Assembly: GCA_014656015.1 (NCBI GenBank)
Contig: BNBP01000001.1
Location: 62,001 to 126,000 of the forward strand
From: Streptomyces griseoaurantiacus
Lineage (GTDB): Bacteria > Actinomycetota > Actinomycetes > Streptomycetales > Streptomycetaceae
Length of the DNA: 64,000 bases
Direction of reading: 5' to 3'
Position numbers and translations under genes: made by a program. Shown here one piece after another: positions 17,084-25,158 of this stretch. The notes under the pieces are model-generated. The model saw only the letters and a list, made by a program, of their open reading frames with translations. It did no database searches and was not told the origin of the DNA. Position 1 is the first letter of the stretch, and each line of letters opens with the position of its first letter.

Positions 17084-18130
17084 TCAGGACTTCGTCGGTT
17101 CGCCGTGCAGGCGCACGGTGCTGAGGATCTTCATGATCGTGTCCTCGGACACCTCCTCGTCCACGCCGGTGGCACCGTAGAGGGTCCAGGAGACGAAGTC
17201 GCCGTTGGAGTTCTTGAAACCGAAGCTGAGAGCCTTGCCGTCGGTCGCGCACTTGCCCTTGGTGGGCGTGTTCTTCGAGCGCGCCCAGGTATAGCTGCCC
17301 TCGATGCCGGAGGCGGTCGTGTACGCCTTCGGCTTGTCGTGGGACAGGCTCTTCTCGTCGGGCTGCGTGTACCCGGCGTAGACCCAGTTGGTGGAGGCGT
17401 TCAGCGCGACCTCGTCGGTGTCCTTGGCGCCGTTGGCGCCCTTGACGCCCGCCGCGGCCAGGGAGGTGCTCTCCTCGCGGCCGTCCTTGTCCTCGTCGAC
17501 CGTGCACCACTCCTCCTTGAGGACGGAGGGCGCGGACATCACCATGTACGGCTGGCCCTTCTCGTCCTCGAACCCCTGGATGTAGCTCGGCGACTTGACC
17601 TCCCAGTCCGCCGGCACGTCGAAGGCGACGCCCCACTTGGGGTTGACGTCCACCTTCCAGCCCTTGACCGTGGCCTTCTCCTCGCCGCCGGCACGCGGGT
17701 TGTTCTCCGCGCCGGCCGACTTCCCCGGCTCGGGCGAGGCGCTGGTGGACGCCTTCTTCCCGTCCTTGCCGTCCGCGGAGTCGTCCTTGTCGCCGCCGCC
17801 CAGGACCACGATCCCGGTCACGGCGGCGGCCACGACGACGGCACAGGCCGCGACGATCGCCACGATCTTCGTGCGGTTCCCGCCGCCGCCTCCCGTGCCG
17901 CCGCCGTCCGGCGGGGAGAAGCCGCCGGGAGGGGTGGGAGCCCCCCACTGCGGCTGCCCCGGCTGGGTCGGCTGCGTATAGGGGTTGGGTGTCGCTTGCG
18001 GATACCCGGGCTGCGCGTACGGGTTCGGCTGCTGGTACCCCGGCTGCTGGTACCCCGGCTGGGTGTACGGGTTCGGGTTCTGGTCCTGCGGGTTCTGCTC
18101 GCCCCCGGGCGGCTGCTGTCCTGGCCACAT
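17084..18130 (-). CDS. Membrane-anchored protein with Pro/Gln/Tyr-rich cytoplasmic head
   Basis: A 348-residue protein starting MWPGQQPPGGEQNPQDQNPN at ATG 18130. Residues 1-85 are low-complexity (repeated NPYTQPGYQQPGYQQP-type units), then one transmembrane helix at about 97-118 (IVAIVAACAVVVAAAVTGIV), an acidic Ser/Lys linker, and an extracellular domain of about 190 residues with two cysteines (EEWCTVDED; GKCATDGK) that may pair. The plan is common among actinobacterial surface proteins of unknown function. Upstream lies a MITE-like inverted repeat, so its promoter is either inside or beyond that element. No function is claimed. Confidence 0.85.
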   Translation of the reverse strand: MWPGQQPPGGEQNPQDQNPNPYTQPGYQQPGYQQPNPYAQPGYPQATPNPYTQPTQPGQPQWGAPTPPGGFSPPDGGGTGGGGGNRTKIVAIVAACAVVVAAAVTGIVVLGGGDKDDSADGKDGKKASTSASPEPGKSAGAENNPRAGGEEKATVKGWKVDVNPKWGVAFDVPADWEVKSPSYIQGFEDEKGQPYMVMSAPSVLKEEWCTVDEDKDGREESTSLAAAGVKGANGAKDTDEVALNASTNWVYAGYTQPDEKSLSHDKPKAYTTASGIEGSYTWARSKNTPTKGKCATDGKALSFGFKNSNGDFVSWTLYGATGVDEEVSEDTIMKILSTVRLHGEPTKS

Positions 18131-18144
18131 GGCGAGCCACCCTA

Positions 18145-18319
18145 GGCCCTGTCGTCGAGTTACCGCCTGCCGGGTGGCGCCATGCACGCACTCTCGCCGC
18201 GCCGGGCCCGGACCCAAGTACGTCCAGTACGAGGATCCGGTCCCGGCACGCCGAGAGCACGCACCTGGCGCCACCCGGCCCGCCCTTCGGGCGTACGACG
18301 GCGATTCGACGACAGGACC
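18145..18319. mobile_element. 175-bp MITE-like inverted-repeat element
   Basis: The ends GGCCCTGTCGTCGA (18145-18158) and, on the other strand, GGTCCTGTCGTCGA form terminal inverted repeats. The whole interior continues as an imperfect inverted repeat: CCGGGTGGCGCCA near 18170 pairs with TGGCGCCACCCGG near 18266, and CTCTCGCCGCGCCGGGCCC pairs with the strand around 18241-18258. The centre is GTACGTCCAGTAC. There is no transposase. A full-length palindrome with short terminal repeats is what a non-autonomous transposable element or a cruciform-type intergenic repeat looks like. No flanking target duplication could be fixed by eye. Confidence 0.7.
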
Positions 18320-18426
18320 CAGTGCTGCCCATGACACGTTTCGGTCACTGCCCTTCGTCGGGCCCGTACCGGATCGGTGGTCCGGGGGTCTGGCCCGGCG
18401 TGGCTACTCGTGGGTAACGTGGCGGC

Positions 18427-18879
18427 ATGAGCACAGACCGGATGTCCGTCGGCGAGATGCTCGCCGTGGCCGTGCCGATGGCCAGGACCCTCCGGCTGGA
18501 GTTCCTGGAGACCTCCCCGGAGCGGGCCGTGGTGGCCCTTCCGGACCGGAGCGACTTCCACAACCACGTCGGCGGGCCGCATGCCGGAGCGATGTTCACG
18601 CTGGGCGAGTCGGCGAGCGGGGCCGTCGTGCTGGCCGCCTTCGGGGAGCAGCTCACGCGGGCCGTACCGCTCGCCCTCGGCGCCGAGATCGCCTACCGCG
18701 GGCTGGCGATGGGCCGGGTCACCGCCACCGCGACCCTCGGCCGGCCCGCGGCCGAGGTCCTCGCGGAGCTGGACGCGGGCCGCCGCCCCGAGTTCCCGGT
18801 GTCCGTCGCGCTGCGGCGGGCGGACGGCGCCGTCACCGGCGAGATGACGGTGGCGTGGACCCTGCGCCCCAGTGGCTGA
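18427..18879 (+). CDS. PaaI/YiiD-type hotdog thioesterase
   Basis: A 150-residue hotdog-fold protein. RSDFHNHVGGPHAGAMFTLG holds the family helix with the N-H-x-G-x-x-H-A-G/T pattern that positions the thioester. It should hydrolyse an acyl-CoA or acyl-ACP thioester; the acyl group is unknown. TAACGT lies at 18415-18420, exactly six bases before the ATG, so the mRNA is probably leaderless. It stands alone, beside the MITE-like element and convergent with the CHAP gene. Confidence 0.85.
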   Translation: MSTDRMSVGEMLAVAVPMARTLRLEFLETSPERAVVALPDRSDFHNHVGGPHAGAMFTLGESASGAVVLAAFGEQLTRAVPLALGAEIAYRGLAMGRVTATATLGRPAAEVLAELDAGRRPEFPVSVALRRADGAVTGEMTVAWTLRPSG

Positions 18880-18898
18880 GACCGCCGGGGCAGGCTCC

Positions 18899-19486
18899 TC
18901 AGAACCGCAGGTAACGGCTGGGATTCCCGGCCGGGACGGTGCGGACGTTCAGCGCAAGCGGGCGGTGGCCGTTCGCGGGGCTGCGGAAGTTGTACTCGTA
19001 CAGCGTGACCCGCCCGCCCTCGGACGCGGCGACATAGGCGACGTGTCCCCGGCGGCCCGCGCCGCCCGCGCCGGGGTCCCACTGGGCGATGTCCCCGGCC
19101 CGCGGGGTCCGGACCGTGGTGGCGCCCCGCCAGGCACGGGCGTCGCCGAGGAAGTCGGGGGAGTGGTGCCGGGGGCGGCCGTCGGCACGCAGCGCCCAGG
19201 CCGCGAAGGACGCGCAGGAGCGCACGTAGTAGCCGTGCCCGTCGGCCTCCCAGGTCCGCCCGTCGCCCCGCCACGGGTAGGCGCCCGGATCGAGCCCGCG
19301 CGCGGTGGCCGGGGCTCCCGCCACCGGCCGCGCGCCGGGCGGACCGGACGTCCCGGCCCCCCTCGTCGAGGCGGACGCGAGACCCCCGGCGGGGCCGGGA
19401 ACGCAGAGCGTCAACGCGACGGCCACCCCTGCCACCAGCAGACGCGAGCACTCCCTCGACGTGCGCCACTGCATGCGCCACTGCAT
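18899..19486 (-). CDS. Secreted CHAP-domain amidase/endopeptidase
   Basis: A 195-residue exported protein. The signal peptide runs from the ATG at 19486 (MQWRMQWRTSRECSRLLVAG, then VAVALTLCVPGPAGGLASAS), followed by a Pro/Gly-rich spacer and a CHAP domain from about residue 80. The catalytic cysteine is in YYVRSCASFAAWALRA and the histidine in RRGHVAYV. Such enzymes cut peptidoglycan peptides. The start repeats itself: a 12-base tandem duplication encodes MQWR twice, so ATG 19474 is a second possible start. GAGGGAACC before 19486 favours the first. No substrate-binding domain is attached. Confidence 0.85.
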   Translation of the reverse strand: MQWRMQWRTSRECSRLLVAGVAVALTLCVPGPAGGLASASTRGAGTSGPPGARPVAGAPATARGLDPGAYPWRGDGRTWEADGHGYYVRSCASFAAWALRADGRPRHHSPDFLGDARAWRGATTVRTPRAGDIAQWDPGAGGAGRRGHVAYVAASEGGRVTLYEYNFRSPANGHRPLALNVRTVPAGNPSRYLRF

Positions 19487-19845
19487 GAAGACGGTTCCCT
19501 CCGATGTCGTACGACCGACCGTGTGCGGCACCGGGCACGGCGCGCCGGGCCCGGCCCCGGGATCCCTTCCCCGCCCATCAGCCCCCAACGGGCCTACGTA
19601 CGGGGGGACTTGACGCCACGCTCTTGACGGGTGGACCGGCGCGGGGGTGTCATCGGCGCCCCCGAGGGCGCGCGGGGGACGGCCGGGCGCCGGACCCCGC
19701 CCGGCGGACCGGCCGGGACCGACGATTCGAACGCCGAACCGGTAGGCTTCCCGGGTGCGCTCGCGCAGCGGCAGGGGGGAGCGCACACGGGTCCGGCCGG
19801 TGCGCCGGGCGCGGCTTCAGGGGACAGGAAACGGGAGGATCCGGC
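19487..19845. other. Divergent promoter region between CHAP and DedA genes
   Basis: The 359-base GC-rich gap separates divergent genes. CTTGACG occurs twice, near 19609 and 19621, and either could be part of a -35 element for the rightward gene. GGGAGGA at 19833-19839 is the ribosome site of the DedA-type gene. I see no gene and no strong palindrome. Confidence 0.3.
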
Positions 19846-20502
19846 GTGCACGTCCAGGAGTGGCTAGAGACGGTGCCGGCGGCCAGTATCTACGCGCTGG
19901 TGGCCCTGGTCATCGGCCTGGAGAGCCTCGGCATCCCGCTGCCCGGCGAGATCGTCCTCGTCTCGGCGGCGCTGCTCTCCTCCCAGAACGGCGACATCAA
20001 CCCCGTGATCCTCGGCGCCTGCGCGACCGTCGGCGCCGTCGTGGGCGACTCCATCGGCTACGCCATCGGCCGCAAGGGCGGACGGCCCCTGCTCGCGTGG
20101 CTCGGGAAGAAGTTCCCCCGGCACTTCGGCGAGGGACATGTCGCCACCGCGGAGCGGTCCTTCGAGAAATGGGGCATGTGGGCGGTCTTCTTCGGCCGAT
20201 TCATCGCCCTGCTGCGCATCTTCGCGGGCCCCCTGGCCGGCGTGCTGCACATGCCCTACTGGAAGTTCCTGATCGCCAACCTGCTGGGCGGGGTCGCCTG
20301 GGCGGGCGGCACGACCGCGGTCATCTACTACGTCGGCGTGGTCGCCGAGGACTGGCTCAAGCGGTTCTCCTACCTGGGCCTGGCCGCCGCCGCGCTGGTG
20401 GGCCTCGCGTCCATGCTGCTGGTCAAGCGGCGCGCGGCGAAGGCGACGGCCCAGCGGGCGGAGGCGGCGGAGGAGCCGGAACCGGTCCCGGCCACCGACT
20501 GA
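19846..20502 (+). CDS. DedA-family membrane protein
   Basis: A 218-residue integral membrane protein. GLESLGIPLPGEIVLVSAAL is the DedA signature (E39 and the PLPGE loop), and FGRFIALLRIFAGPLAGVLHMPYWKF carries the essential arginine-rich re-entrant loop (F-x-R-[FY]-x-P-x-[LIV]-R type). DedA proteins flip phospholipids or undecaprenyl phosphate and affect membrane energetics. The tail is charged and Ala-rich. It starts at GTG 19846 with an excellent ribosome site. It shares its family fold with the TVP38-type gene at 12076, the second such gene in this window. Confidence 0.93.
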   Translation: MHVQEWLETVPAASIYALVALVIGLESLGIPLPGEIVLVSAALLSSQNGDINPVILGACATVGAVVGDSIGYAIGRKGGRPLLAWLGKKFPRHFGEGHVATAERSFEKWGMWAVFFGRFIALLRIFAGPLAGVLHMPYWKFLIANLLGGVAWAGGTTAVIYYVGVVAEDWLKRFSYLGLAAAALVGLASMLLVKRRAAKATAQRAEAAEEPEPVPATD

Positions 20503-20543
20503 CCCACCGCCTCGCCGGGGCGAGGACCACCCGCGCGGCGAGG

Positions 20544-20600
20544 ACCGCCTCCGAGCCGAGGACCGTCCCGGGGAAGGCAACCGCCTCCGAGCCGAGGACC
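20544..20600 (+). repeat. Exact 21-bp direct repeat, 36-bp period
   Basis: The same 21 bases, beginning ACCGCCTCCGAG, occur at 20544-20564 and 20580-20600. They sit between convergent genes after the DedA stop. Related CGAGGACC units flank them, giving a GAGGACC-rich stretch from 20520 to 20600. It has no coding sense and no clear hairpin. Confidence 0.7.
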
Positions 20601-20624
20601 CCCCTCAGGGCGAGGGGAGCGTCC

Positions 20625-21152
20625 TCAGCCCGCCTCGCCGTGGGTCTTCGCGAGGTCCGCGTACATCGTGGCGTTCAGTGTCACGACCTCCCGCTCCTCG
20701 TCCGTCAACGGCCGCCTCACCTTGGCCGGCACCCCCGCCACCAGCGAACCCGGCGGTACCCGCATCCCCTGCGGGACCAGCGCCTGCGCGGCGACCAGCG
20801 AACCCGTCCCGATCACCGCGCCGTTGAGCACGGTGGCGCCCATGCCGATCAGGCAGTCGTCCTCCACGGTCGCCCCGTGCACCACCGCGTTGTGCCCCAG
20901 GGAGACCCGCTCGCCGATGGACACCGGGAAACCGGGGTCGGCGTGCAACGTGCAGTTGTCCTGCACATTGCTCAGCGCGCCGACCGCGATGGCCTCGACA
21001 TCGGCCCGCAGCACCGCCCCGTACCAGACGCTCGCGCCCGCCCCCAGCGTCACGTCACCGAGCACCGCGGCCGTCGGGGCGAGGAACACCCCCTCGCCCA
21101 GCCTCGGTTCCTTGCCGCCGATGCCCCTGATCAGCGCGCCGTCCGTCATCAC
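20625..21152 (-). CDS. Gamma-class carbonic anhydrase family protein
   Basis: A 175-residue left-handed beta-helix protein built from hexapeptide repeats (VFLAPTAAVLGDVTLGAGAS and similar). The three expected zinc-site histidines are visible in NCTLHADPGF and VSLGHNAVVHGATVEDD. The C-terminal PAKVRRPLTDEEREV helix is typical of the CaiE/YrdA/PaaY branch, whose members hydrate CO2 or act as CoA thioesterases. Convergent with the DedA gene. Two adjacent ATGs (21152, 21149) are possible starts. Confidence 0.9.
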   Translation of the reverse strand: MMTDGALIRGIGGKEPRLGEGVFLAPTAAVLGDVTLGAGASVWYGAVLRADVEAIAVGALSNVQDNCTLHADPGFPVSIGERVSLGHNAVVHGATVEDDCLIGMGATVLNGAVIGTGSLVAAQALVPQGMRVPPGSLVAGVPAKVRRPLTDEEREVVTLNATMYADLAKTHGEAG

Positions 21153-21275
21153 CGTCTCCTCGCTCCCGGCCGTGGGTCACCCGGCACCGTACGCCATGCC
21201 CCGGCCCGCCTCCTGGGGTGAAGATCACAGCTCCGCGGGGCCGTGAGCGAGGCCCGTGCTGAGTACCGTGAGCGG

Positions 21276-22013
21276 ATGCCCAGCAGAAGGAACACGCAGG
21301 CGTCCCGGTGGAGCCGCCTCGCGCAGCGCGCCGTCCACGCGGGCTGGGCCTGGGCGCAGCGCACCGGGTCCGTCACCGCGGAGCGCCCCGGCCGCTTCCG
21401 CTTCGGCGCGCTGGGCACCGGCACCCGGCTCGCCTTCCCGCTGGGCACGGTCTTCGGCGAGCCCTGGATCCACCTCGGCGCCTACTGCATCGTCGGCGAA
21501 CAGGTCACCCTCACCGCCGGACTGATGCCCGACCTCGATCTCGGCCCCGAGCCCATCCTGCGGATCGGGGACGGCGTCGTCCTCGGCCGCGGCAGCCATG
21601 TCATCGCCGACACCACGGTGACCATCGGCAGCGACTGCTATGTCGGTCCCTACGTGTACGTGACGTCCACCAACCACTCCTACGACGACCCGCACGAGCC
21701 CATCGGCAAGCAGTGGCCGCGCATGGAACCCGTGTCGATCGGGCCCGGATGCTGGATCGGCACCGGTGCGGTGATCCTCCCGGGTGCCCGGATCGGCCGG
21801 AACGTGGTGGTGGCCGCCGGGGCGATCGTGCGGGGCACGGTGCCCGACCACGCGGTGGTGGCGGGTGCCCCCGCGAAGGTGGTGCGGCGCTGGACGGCCG
21901 AGGACGGCTGGCAGCCGCCGCTGCGCACACCCCCGCCGGTACCGATCCCCGACGGGATCACCCCGGAGCAGTTGCTGGCCCTGTCCGAGCTGGAGGCGGA
22001 GGCCGAGGCCTGA
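21276..22013 (+). CDS. Hexapeptide-repeat acyltransferase (DapH/LacA/VatD type)
   Basis: A 245-residue left-handed beta-helix transferase. The trimer-forming hexads run from about residue 70 to 195 (IVGEQVTLTAGLMPDLDLG; VVLGRGSHVIADTTVTIG; VGPYVYVTSTNHSYDDPHEP). The catalytic His of this family is likely the one in TNHSYDDP. It probably acetylates a sugar or other hydroxyl or amine acceptor. I start it at ATG 21276: TACCGT at 21264-21269 is exactly six bases before it, the leaderless pattern. A GTG at 21243 would add 11 residues without family similarity. Confidence 0.85.
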   Translation: MPSRRNTQASRWSRLAQRAVHAGWAWAQRTGSVTAERPGRFRFGALGTGTRLAFPLGTVFGEPWIHLGAYCIVGEQVTLTAGLMPDLDLGPEPILRIGDGVVLGRGSHVIADTTVTIGSDCYVGPYVYVTSTNHSYDDPHEPIGKQWPRMEPVSIGPGCWIGTGAVILPGARIGRNVVVAAGAIVRGTVPDHAVVAGAPAKVVRRWTAEDGWQPPLRTPPPVPIPDGITPEQLLALSELEAEAEA

Positions 22014-22223
22014 CCGGGGGCGGCGGGCGCCGCGGGCTCCCGGGGTGCGGTGGGCCTCCGCGCACGGCGGGCCCTTCGGATGCGGTGGGGCGGACGATAG
22101 GGTGCGGTCGACGGTGATCCGCCGTGGCGAGCCGCGTCGCACGCGGCCGCGCACCCGGACAGCACGGCGGTGTGGCGGTACGGCGGACGGCGGTACGGCG
22201 GAGCGAACGGAGTACGGGGCGGA

Positions 22224-22796
22224 GTGTCGGACCTCGATCTGCTGACCCAGTCCCTCGCGCGCAACGTGAGGCGCTGGCGCGCCGAGCGGGGATTCACCCT
22301 CGAGGCGCTCGCCGCCCGCGCGGGGGTCAGCCGGGGCATGCTCATCCAGATCGAGCAGGCCCGCACCAACCCCAGCCTCGGCACGGTCGTCAAGATCGGT
22401 GACGCGCTCGGCGTCAGCCTCCCCACCCTCCTCGACTACGAGCAGGGCCCCCGGGTCCGCGTCGTCCCCGCCGACCAGGCCGTGCGGATGTGGCACAGCG
22501 AGGCGGGCGGCCACGGCAGGCTGCTGGCCGGCACCGAGGCGCCCGGGCCGCTGGAGATGTGGGACTGGCGGCTGATGCCGGGGGAGCACAGCCCCTCCGA
22601 CCCCCACCCCGTGGGCACCGTCGAGATCCTGCACGTCACGGTCGGCCTGCTGACGCTCACCGTGGACGGGGAGGAGCACCGCGTGCCGGCGGGCGCGAGC
22701 GCCTCCTTCGAGGCGCATCTCCCGCACACCTACGGCAACGACGGCGAGGTGCCGATGGAGATGGTCATGACGGTCTCGGTGCCACCGGTCCGCTGA
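22224..22796 (+). CDS. XRE-family regulator with C-terminal cupin
   Basis: A 190-residue two-domain regulator. The N-terminal HTH spans about residues 8-65 (LARNVRRWRAERGFTLEALA; RAGVSRGMLIQIEQARTNPS). The C-terminal cupin (about 110-185) contains VEILHVTVGLLTLTVDGEEH and HLPHTYGN, a small-molecule-binding barrel. Proteins of this PuuR/SutR-like form control amine, sulfur or acid metabolism according to the cupin ligand. GTG 22224 matches family N-termini; a longer reading is low-complexity. Its nearest neighbour downstream is the YbaK-like gene 35 bases away, same strand. Confidence 0.88.
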   Translation: MSDLDLLTQSLARNVRRWRAERGFTLEALAARAGVSRGMLIQIEQARTNPSLGTVVKIGDALGVSLPTLLDYEQGPRVRVVPADQAVRMWHSEAGGHGRLLAGTEAPGPLEMWDWRLMPGEHSPSDPHPVGTVEILHVTVGLLTLTVDGEEHRVPAGASASFEAHLPHTYGNDGEVPMEMVMTVSVPPVR

Positions 22797-22831
22797 TCCG
22801 GCCGCCGCGCGGCGGCTGTTACCGTGCCGCC

Positions 22832-23395
22832 ATGCGCGCCCCTCTCGGAGACTTCGACTCCGCCCGCCCCGCCCCCGAGTGCCTCGACACGCTCGTCCCC
22901 CCGGTCGCCGAGGCCGTACGCCACTGGCCGGGCGCCGTGCCGGTCGACCAGCTCGTGTACGTGGACACCGAGCCGGAATGGGCCGACACCGCGACCTTCG
23001 TCGAGCACTACGGTCGGGAGCTGCTGGAGCGGTCGGCGAACTGCGTCGTCGTCGCGGGCCGGCGCGGCGGGGAGACCACGCTCGCCGCGTGCGTCGTCCT
23101 CTCCACCACCCGTGTCGACGTCAACGGCGTGGTGCGCAGGCAGCTCGGTGTGCGCAAGGCCTCGTTCGCGCCGATGGAGACGGCGACGGGGGAGACCGGC
23201 ATGGAGTACGGCGGCATCACGCCCGTCGGCCTGCCCGGCGACTGGCCGCTCCTCGTGGACGCGGCCGTCGTCGACCTGCCCTACGTCCTGGTCGGCAGCG
23301 GCCGCCGGCGCGGCAAGCTGCTGGTGCCGGGCAAGGCCTTCGCCGAGCTGCCGAACGCCGTGGTGCTGGAGGGGCTGGGGGTCGCGGCCGGCTGA
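22832..23395 (+). CDS. YbaK/EbsC-type aminoacyl-tRNA deacylase
   Basis: A 187-residue protein with the YbaK/ProX deacylase fold (about residues 60-185). The segment VVRRQLGVRKASFAPMETAT carries the conserved lysine, and EYGGITPVGLPGDWPLLVD plus VLVGSGRRRGKLLVPG complete the family pattern. Members remove misattached amino acids from tRNA, typically Cys or Ala from tRNA-Pro. TACCGT at 22820-22825 precedes the ATG by six bases, the leaderless arrangement. A perfect 18-base stem terminator follows. Which tRNA it edits is not evident. Confidence 0.88.
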   Translation: MRAPLGDFDSARPAPECLDTLVPPVAEAVRHWPGAVPVDQLVYVDTEPEWADTATFVEHYGRELLERSANCVVVAGRRGGETTLAACVVLSTTRVDVNGVVRRQLGVRKASFAPMETATGETGMEYGGITPVGLPGDWPLLVDAAVVDLPYVLVGSGRRRGKLLVPGKAFAELPNAVVLEGLGVAAG

Positions 23396-23421
23396 ACTCC
23401 GGTGGGCCGCGCGTACCGACA

Positions 23422-23463
23422 CGGCTGTGGGCCGGGACCTCGAAGGGTCCCGGCCCACAGCCG
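23422..23463. terminator. Strong bidirectional terminator
   Basis: An 18-base perfect stem with arms CGGCTGTGGGCCGGGACC and its complement around a six-base loop TCGAAG lies between the convergent YbaK-like and FMN-reductase genes. It can serve both strands. Confidence 0.85.
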
Positions 23464-23522
23464 ATTCACGGTTCCAGCCGCGTATGCGCCCCGCGCGCAC
23501 GCGGGCGCCGTGGTGCGGAGGT

Positions 23523-24083
23523 TCAGGCGGCCGCGGCGCCGGACTGCGCGACGAGCTGGTCGACGACCTTGCCCAGGCCCTCGACGACCTCGGTGTCGTC
23601 GGCCGGGTGCAGCTCGGCGAAGCGGATCACGGAGGACGGGATGGAGAGCTTGGCCTCCTCCACGACGGTGCCGCCCGCGATGCCGACCGCCTTGCGGGTC
23701 TCGTCCTGCGCCCACACACCGCCGTACTGGCCGTACGCGGTGCCGACCACGGCGACCGGCTTGCCCACGATGGCACCGGCGCCCATCGGGCGGGACGCCC
23801 AGTCGATCGCGTTCTTCAGCACGGCCGGGATGGTGCCGTTGTACTCGGGGGAGAACAGCAGCAGGCCGTCCGCCTGGGCGATCGCCGTGCGCAGGGCGCG
23901 GGCGGCCTCGGGCGCCGAACCCTCGACGTCGATGTCCTCGTTGTAGAAGGGGATGTCGGCCAGGCCCTCGAAGATGTTCACCTCGACGCCCTCGGGCGCG
24001 TGCTTCGCGGCGGCCTCGGCGAGCTGACGGTTGTGCGAACCGGCGCGGAGGCTGCCGACCAAGGCGAGGATGCGAACGGTCAT
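23523..24083 (-). CDS. NADPH-dependent FMN reductase
   Basis: A 186-residue flavodoxin-fold reductase. ALVGSLRAGSHNRQLAEAA binds the FMN phosphate and SPEYNGTIPAVLKNAIDWAS is the family signature. Members reduce quinones, azo dyes, chromate or FMN for partner oxygenases. It is divergent from a TetR regulator; three regulator-type palindromes lie in the 162-base spacer, so it is probably induced by a quinone or other electrophile sensed by TetR. GGGAG precedes the ATG. Substrate not determined. Confidence 0.92.
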   Translation of the reverse strand: MTVRILALVGSLRAGSHNRQLAEAAAKHAPEGVEVNIFEGLADIPFYNEDIDVEGSAPEAARALRTAIAQADGLLLFSPEYNGTIPAVLKNAIDWASRPMGAGAIVGKPVAVVGTAYGQYGGVWAQDETRKAVGIAGGTVVEEAKLSIPSSVIRFAELHPADDTEVVEGLGKVVDQLVAQSGAAAA

Positions 24084-24119
24084 GGTGAGGAACTCCCAGG
24101 TAGAACGGGCGGGGGGTAA

Positions 24120-24216
24120 ACGGACCGAGGTCCGTTGAATGTTGTACAACTTAGATCGCCGGTCCCCGTGTGTCAAACGGACCGTGGTCCATCGGTGGTA
24201 ACGGACTCCGGTCCGG
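24120..24216. promoter_or_regulatory. Three TetR-type operators in the FMN-reductase/tetR spacer
   Basis: ACGGACC-GA-GGTCCGT at 24120-24135, ACGGACC-GT-GGTCCAT at 24177-24192 and ACGGACT-CC-GGTCCGG at 24201-24216 share the consensus ACGGACCnnGGTCCGT. The first is nearest the reductase, the other two nearest tetR. A separate perfect palindrome GTTGTACAAC (24141-24150) lies beside the first. Three copies of one dyad in a divergent spacer strongly suggest autoregulation plus control of the reductase. Confidence 0.82.
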
Positions 24217-24245
24217 ATGTCTTCCCGGAGCGCTACTCTTTTTTC

Positions 24246-24914
24246 ATGACCGAGCCGCTCCCCTCCCCGCGCCCCGCGCGGGACGACTCCGCCGGACGTG
24301 CGGACCTGGTACTCGAACCCGTGGGTGAGGCGCCCCGGTTGCGGGCCGACGCCGTGCGCAACAGCGCCCGGCTGCTCGAGGTCGCCGCCGACCTGGTCGC
24401 CCTGCGCGGTGCCGAGAACCTCACGATGGAGGCCGTCGCGCAGGGGGCGGGAGTCGGCAAGGGCACGGTGTTCCGGCGCTTCGGCGACCGCGCGGGGCTG
24501 ATGATCGCCCTCCTCGACTCGCACGAACAGGAACTGCAGGCAGGGTTCCTCACGGGGCCTCCGCCGCTCGGCCCCGGCGCCCCCGCCGTCGAGCGGCTGC
24601 GGGCCTTCGGCTCGGCGGTGCTGCGCCACGAACAGGCGCACCGCGACCTCTATCTCGCCGCCCACATCGACATCCGCCGCCGGCGCACCGTGCCGGCCTA
24701 CAGCCTCCGGCTCAGCCACCTCCGCCTGCTGCTGCGCGAGGCGGGGGCCGGCGGCGACCTGGACCTGGCCGCGCACTCCCTGCTCGCCTACCTGGACATC
24801 ACCCTCGTCGACCACCTGGTCCTGCGGGAGGCCATGTCCCTGGAGCGCATCGAGTCCGGCTGGTACGAGCTCGTCGCGCGCGGCACGGGAGCCGCCGCGC
24901 CGGACGACCGCTGA
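24246..24914 (+). CDS. TetR-family repressor
   Basis: A 222-residue regulator. The TetR helix-turn-helix lies at about residues 45-85 (MEAVAQGAGVGKGTVFRRFG), with a standard all-helical ligand domain after it. The first 30 residues are an unusual Pro/Ala/Asp extension. It starts at ATG 24246 and is divergent from the FMN reductase with three shared dyads, so it likely represses both genes until an electrophile or quinone appears. The ligand is inference. Confidence 0.92.
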   Translation: MTEPLPSPRPARDDSAGRADLVLEPVGEAPRLRADAVRNSARLLEVAADLVALRGAENLTMEAVAQGAGVGKGTVFRRFGDRAGLMIALLDSHEQELQAGFLTGPPPLGPGAPAVERLRAFGSAVLRHEQAHRDLYLAAHIDIRRRRTVPAYSLRLSHLRLLLREAGAGGDLDLAAHSLLAYLDITLVDHLVLREAMSLERIESGWYELVARGTGAAAPDDR

Positions 24915-25158
24915 CGTCCGCCCCCGACCCTTCGCCAGGTGGAGGCATCGTCGCAGGTGGGAGCGGTGGGTGGCGGAGATGACAACGGTCACCGATGCAG
25001 CCTTTGCCGTTCCGTGCGCCGATGCGTTTGACTTCCCTGCGGGGCACCCGCTGCGGTGTCCGGGCGAGGCGGCGACCGCCGGGCCCGGGCGTGGCAGTCG
25101 GAGCACCGCACCCTGGCCGGGTGCGACGCGTCCGCGGCAATGGGGGAAGGCATCCGAC

